From the NCBI GenBank assembly GCA_017441825.1, contig JAFRVD010000003.1, positions 1 to 64,000 on the forward strand: a stretch of DNA of 64,000 bases, written 5' to 3'. How positions within the stretch are numbered: position 1 is the stretch's first letter; the number at the start of each line of letters is the position of its first letter. The notes under the pieces were generated by a model. It searched no databases and was not told where the DNA came from. It worked only from the letters and a program-made list of their open reading frames with translations. Both the position numbers and the translations under genes were made by a program. Source of the DNA: Lachnospiraceae bacterium (GTDB lineage: Bacteria; Bacillota; Clostridia; Lachnospirales; Lachnospiraceae). Positions 61,256 through 64,000 of this stretch are shown here, in pieces.

Positions 61256-61264
61256 AGTATAGCA
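61256..61264 (-). promoter_or_regulatory. Extended -10 promoter of the acylation operon
   Basis: On the minus strand TGC-TATACT forms an extended -10 element, about 65 bases before the DUF4358 gene. I see no clear -35 box. Confidence 0.4.
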
Positions 61265-61378
61265 CAGAAGACTGTGATGTACGACAAAATGTAGTGAAAA
61301 TTTTTTTTGAAGGCTTTCAGGCAAGACCCTGCCTTGCACGAGAGCGGAACACATACAAAACCGCAGGCGTTCTGCCCG

Positions 61379-61407
61379 TTCCGATTTAACTTTGAAACAG
61401 TTATAAT
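61379..61407 (+). promoter_or_regulatory. Possible promoter of the Tad operon
   Basis: A perfect TATAAT (61402-61407) is preceded at 17 bases by a poor -35 (TTCCGA). It lies about 60 bases before the CpaE-like gene. A CGCCCATGGGCG palindrome sits between. Confidence 0.45.
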
Positions 61408-61467
61408 GAGCGCACCATCTGAAAACACCTTCGCCCATGGGCGGACGGTCGGGAAAAGGAGGCAGAT

Positions 61468-62460
61468 ATGCAGGACGTGATCGCGGTCTTTTCGGAGGAT
61501 ACGGAATTTTCGGAAAACCTGTGCAGGAAGCTTCAGGACAGGGGAAGGATCCCCGGGACGCTGATCGCTTTTGCTTCGATGGAGGAGCTGCTCGGATACC
61601 TTAAAGAGCATCCGGATACGCTGCTTCTCATCGACAGGCATGCGGCGGACGGGACGGTTCTCCGGGAAAACCCGGAGCGCCTGCTCTACCTGACGGACGT
61701 AAAGGGGTATCCGGTCATCGACGGGGTACGGACGGTCTTCAAGTACCAGGCGGTCTCCGGGATCGAGACGGAGCTCCTTGAAGGGATCCAGAATGAGGGG
61801 ACTGCAGACTCCGGGACGGGACTGTTCCGGGCGAAGTACATCGGCGTGGCGTCGCCTGTGGGGCGGAGCCGGAAGACCAGCTTCTGCCTGACGCTCGGAC
61901 AGCTGCTGTCTCAGAAGGAACGTGTCCTCTACCTGAATCTTGAGCCCTGCTCTGGTTTTCCGGCGCTCTTTGACAAGACGTTCGGGAAGGACCTCTCAGA
62001 CCTGATCTACGCGTACGAAAGCGGAAACACGAAGGTGAACGCCGCGGAATACACGGAGCAATTTCACGGTCTCGACCTGGTCCCGCCCGTCTGCGCCCCC
62101 GAGGACGTCTATCGGACGGACCCGGTGCTCATGAGGCGGATCGTTACGGATCTTCAGAAGAGCGGATCATACGATACGGTCATCCTGGACCTTTCCGCGG
62201 ACTACCGGATGGCGGAGGCCCTCATCCCGATGTGCCGGAAGCTCTATCTTCCGGTGCAGGACGACCTGATCTCTGAAGCCAAGGTGCGCGAGTACCGGGA
62301 ATGGATCACCAGGATATCGGACAACGCCGATTTCCGGCGCGTGGAGGAGGTCCGCCTGCCGCACGACCAGAGCTTTGCGTCCGGGAAGCAGTACCTCGAA
62401 CAGCTGCTCTGGAGCGCCATGGGTGAGTTCGTACGGTCGTTACTTCGGAGTGCCGGCTGA
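61468..62460 (+). CDS. CpaE/TadZ-like protein of a Tad system
   Basis: The 330-residue cytoplasmic protein has a receiver-like N-terminal domain (about 1-105) without a clear phosphoacceptor pattern, and a ParA/MinD-like domain (about 118-325). The Walker A equivalent reads SPVGRSRKTS, where the second Gly of the usual GGxGKT loop is lost, although Lys-Thr is kept. DTVILDLSADYRM is the Walker B region. TadZ/CpaE proteins place the Tad machine at a cell site. It overlaps cpaF by one base (TGATG). AAGGAGG precedes the ATG. Confidence 0.8.
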   Translation: MQDVIAVFSEDTEFSENLCRKLQDRGRIPGTLIAFASMEELLGYLKEHPDTLLLIDRHAADGTVLRENPERLLYLTDVKGYPVIDGVRTVFKYQAVSGIETELLEGIQNEGTADSGTGLFRAKYIGVASPVGRSRKTSFCLTLGQLLSQKERVLYLNLEPCSGFPALFDKTFGKDLSDLIYAYESGNTKVNAAEYTEQFHGLDLVPPVCAPEDVYRTDPVLMRRIVTDLQKSGSYDTVILDLSADYRMAEALIPMCRKLYLPVQDDLISEAKVREYREWITRISDNADFRRVEEVRLPHDQSFASGKQYLEQLLWSAMGEFVRSLLRSAG

Positions 62461-63728
62461 TGGATACGTTCAGAAAGTATCTCTATGATCAGGTGGTGCA
62501 TGACCTGGACCTCACGGAAGAGATTTCGGACGAGACACTGTACCGGAAGATCGACGAAGTGCTGTTCGCAGAGGGAAAGAAGAACCGGCTTGGCGGACGC
62601 GCCAGGCTAAAGTACCGGGAGGCGATCTTTGCGGCCCTCCGCCGGCTGGATATTCTTTCCATCGCCATGGACGACCCTTCGGTCACGGAGGTTATGGTCA
62701 ACAGCGCGGAGCGGATCTACGTGGAAAAGGGCGGCGGACTGGAGCCGTATCCGGACAGCTTTACCACGCCGGAAAAGCTGCTGGACGTGATCCAGCAAAT
62801 TGCAGCAGCGGTCAATCGGAGAATCAATGAGGCTTCTCCGATGGTTGATGCGAGACTCTTTGACGGGTCCAGGGTGAACGTGGTGCTGCCTCCGGTCGCC
62901 CTGGACGGACCCGCGGTGACGATCCGGCGATTTCCTAAAGAACCGGTCTCCATGGAGCAGCTGATCAGATGGGGCAGCCTCACGGAGGAGGCTGCGGAGT
63001 TCCTGAAGGTCCTGGTGCAGTGCGGGTATAACATTTTTATATCGGGCGGCACCGGGACCGGAAAGACTACGTTCCTGGGCGCGCTTGCGGAGTTCATTCC
63101 TGACACGGAGCGTGTCATAACGATCGAGGACTCCGCTGAGCTCAGGCTCCGGAACGTAAAGAACATCGTCCGGCTGGAATCCAGGCCGGCCAATCTGGAG
63201 GGGCAGTATGAGGTGACCATCCGGGACCTCATACGGAACGCGCTCCGCATGAGACCGGACAGGATCATCGTGGGCGAGATCCGAAGCGCCGAAGCGCTCG
63301 ACATGCTCCAGGCGATGAATACGGGCCACGACGGCTCCATCTCCACCGGCCACGCCAACAGCGCGCGGGACATGCTCTCAAGGATCGAAACGATGGTCCT
63401 CATGGGCATGGATCTGCCGCTCCCCGCCATCCGGTCGCAGATCGCCTCCGGGCTTGACATCCTGGTGCATCTCGGACGTCTCCGGGACCGCTCCAGGCGC
63501 GTGATGGGGATCTACGAGGTCACCGGCGTAAAAAGGGACAAGGTGGAGATCTGCCCGCTGTACGAATTCAGAGAGGAAGGAATGGATGGAGATCAGGTTC
63601 GCGGCTCGCTTCAAAGAAGCTCTTTCAGGCTTCGGAACACGGAAAAGCTCCTCGCAAGAGGCGGAAGACTCCCGGGAATACCGGATGAGCCGGAAGGAGC
63701 TCACGAAGACGCTGCTCCTTCTGTTTAG
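62460..63728 (+). CDS. cpaF: CpaF/TadA-type secretion ATPase
   Basis: The 422-residue ATPase powers Tad pilus assembly. It has an N-terminal helical domain, then a RecA-like core with Walker A GGTGTGKTT (196-204), an acidic ITIEDSAELRL (about 219-229), Walker B IIVGEIRSAEALDM (about 268-281) and the His box TGHANSARDM. The C-terminal LRNTEKLLARG is typical, so the final 48 codons are real although they overlap the next gene. Confidence 0.95.
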   Translation: MDTFRKYLYDQVVHDLDLTEEISDETLYRKIDEVLFAEGKKNRLGGRARLKYREAIFAALRRLDILSIAMDDPSVTEVMVNSAERIYVEKGGGLEPYPDSFTTPEKLLDVIQQIAAAVNRRINEASPMVDARLFDGSRVNVVLPPVALDGPAVTIRRFPKEPVSMEQLIRWGSLTEEAAEFLKVLVQCGYNIFISGGTGTGKTTFLGALAEFIPDTERVITIEDSAELRLRNVKNIVRLESRPANLEGQYEVTIRDLIRNALRMRPDRIIVGEIRSAEALDMLQAMNTGHDGSISTGHANSARDMLSRIETMVLMGMDLPLPAIRSQIASGLDILVHLGRLRDRSRRVMGIYEVTGVKRDKVEICPLYEFREEGMDGDQVRGSLQRSSFRLRNTEKLLARGGRLPGIPDEPEGAHEDAAPSV

Positions 63729-64000
63729 CATGCTGGGGCTTCTCTCGTATGTGTTTTACAGTTCACTTCTCCCGATGCTGCTCCTGTCCCCTGCGGCAGC
63801 CGTGTTTTACCTGAAAAGGGAACGGAAAAAGCGCGCAGAGGCGCGGGACGAACAGCTGAAGAAGGAATTCCTGACCGGGGCGTCGCTTTTGGGCGACTAC
63901 TTACGGAGCGGGTATTCCATTGAAAACGCGATCCGCGGATCCGTAAGCGAGCTTACGGAGGTCTGGGGAGAGGAAAGCGGGATCGTTCAGGAGTGGAAGA
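63586..64000 (+). CDS. TadB-like membrane protein of a Tad system, truncated by the window end
   Basis: Only the first 138 codons are present. The protein begins MEIRFAARF and has two membrane helices (about 43-60 and 62-78). A cytoplasmic part follows with LTGASLLGDYLRSGYSIENAI, typical of the T2SSF fold in TadB/TadC. AGGAAGGA precedes the ATG at 63586, giving a 143-base overlap with cpaF. An in-frame ATG at 63685 would shorten the overlap to 44 bases. Confidence 0.75.
   Translation, partial: MEIRFAARFKEALSGFGTRKSSSQEAEDSREYRMSRKELTKTLLLLFSMLGLLSYVFYSSLLPMLLLSPAAAVFYLKRERKKRAEARDEQLKKEFLTGASLLGDYLRSGYSIENAIRGSVSELTEVWGEESGIVQEWK

Noticed and set aside
1..64000. CRISPR array, insertion sequence with transposase, integrase or prophage
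   Set aside because: No regularly spaced repeats, transposase, integrase or phage structural genes were seen on either strand.

Overview
The window looks like the replication-origin region of a Gram-positive bacterium of the class Clostridia, probably Lachnospiraceae or a close relative. This rests on conserved gene order, AGGAGG-type ribosome binding sites, frequent TTG and GTG starts, a GyrA of clostridial type, and families common in that group (DUF4349, DUF4446, DUF1461, DUF4358/MBOAT/DHHW, the ACT/PFL pair, and a Tad system). No species call is possible from sequence alone. Coding regions look GC-rich and the origin is AT-rich.

Layout. oriC lies at about 25.85-26.35 kb, between rpmH and dnaA, with tandem DnaA boxes. 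To the left, on the minus strand: rpmH-rnpA-yidD-yidC-jag, then mnmE-mnmG-rsmG, then parA-parB-DUF4446-DUF362-DUF1461-guanylate kinase-like-holB-ricT-trmN6-like-rsmI. Two parS sites lie beside parB and DUF4446. A plus-strand cassette (GH2 mannosidase-like, PHP hydrolase, an unrecognised TIM-barrel-like protein, FAD oxidoreductase; 11.6-18.2 kb) sits between rsmG and parA with its own promoter. The left edge holds deoD, a tRNA-Ser and a strong outward promoter that may drive an rRNA operon lying outside the window. To the right, on the plus strand: dnaA-dnaN-yaaA-recF-gyrB-gyrA, then a convergent Lsa-like ABC-F gene with an attenuator-like leader, then a permuted GH3 beta-glucosidase, a DarA-type c-di-AMP receptor, and a ten-gene Mrp/Mbh-like cation/proton antiporter operon (39.8-49.2 kb) with four NuoL/M/N-like subunits. 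These are followed by ACT and PFL proteins, a tRNA-Cys, a MATE exporter, an aconitase-family hydratase, a secreted repeat protein, a DHH phosphoesterase, a lyxose isomerase-like cupin, a minus-strand MBOAT/DHHW/DUF4358 surface acylation cluster, and the start of a Tad pilus or secretion operon that runs off the right end.

How the genes work together. The core handles replication initiation, DNA supercoiling, chromosome partition, ribosome and tRNA modification, and membrane protein insertion. Most genes point away from oriC. The head-on exceptions (the GH2 cassette, the DUF4349 lipoprotein, ABC-F, the acylation cluster) are mainly accessory.

The most interesting signals are: a palindromic repeat inserted in frame in an antiporter subunit, with a second copy near parA; a leader peptide whose stop codon lies inside a terminator stem upstream of the ABC-F gene; a 262-bp element with long imperfect terminal inverted repeats between jag and mnmE; the four-antiporter Mrp-like operon; and a tRNA-Cys with C37/C38. 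No CRISPR array, transposase, integrase or prophage was seen.
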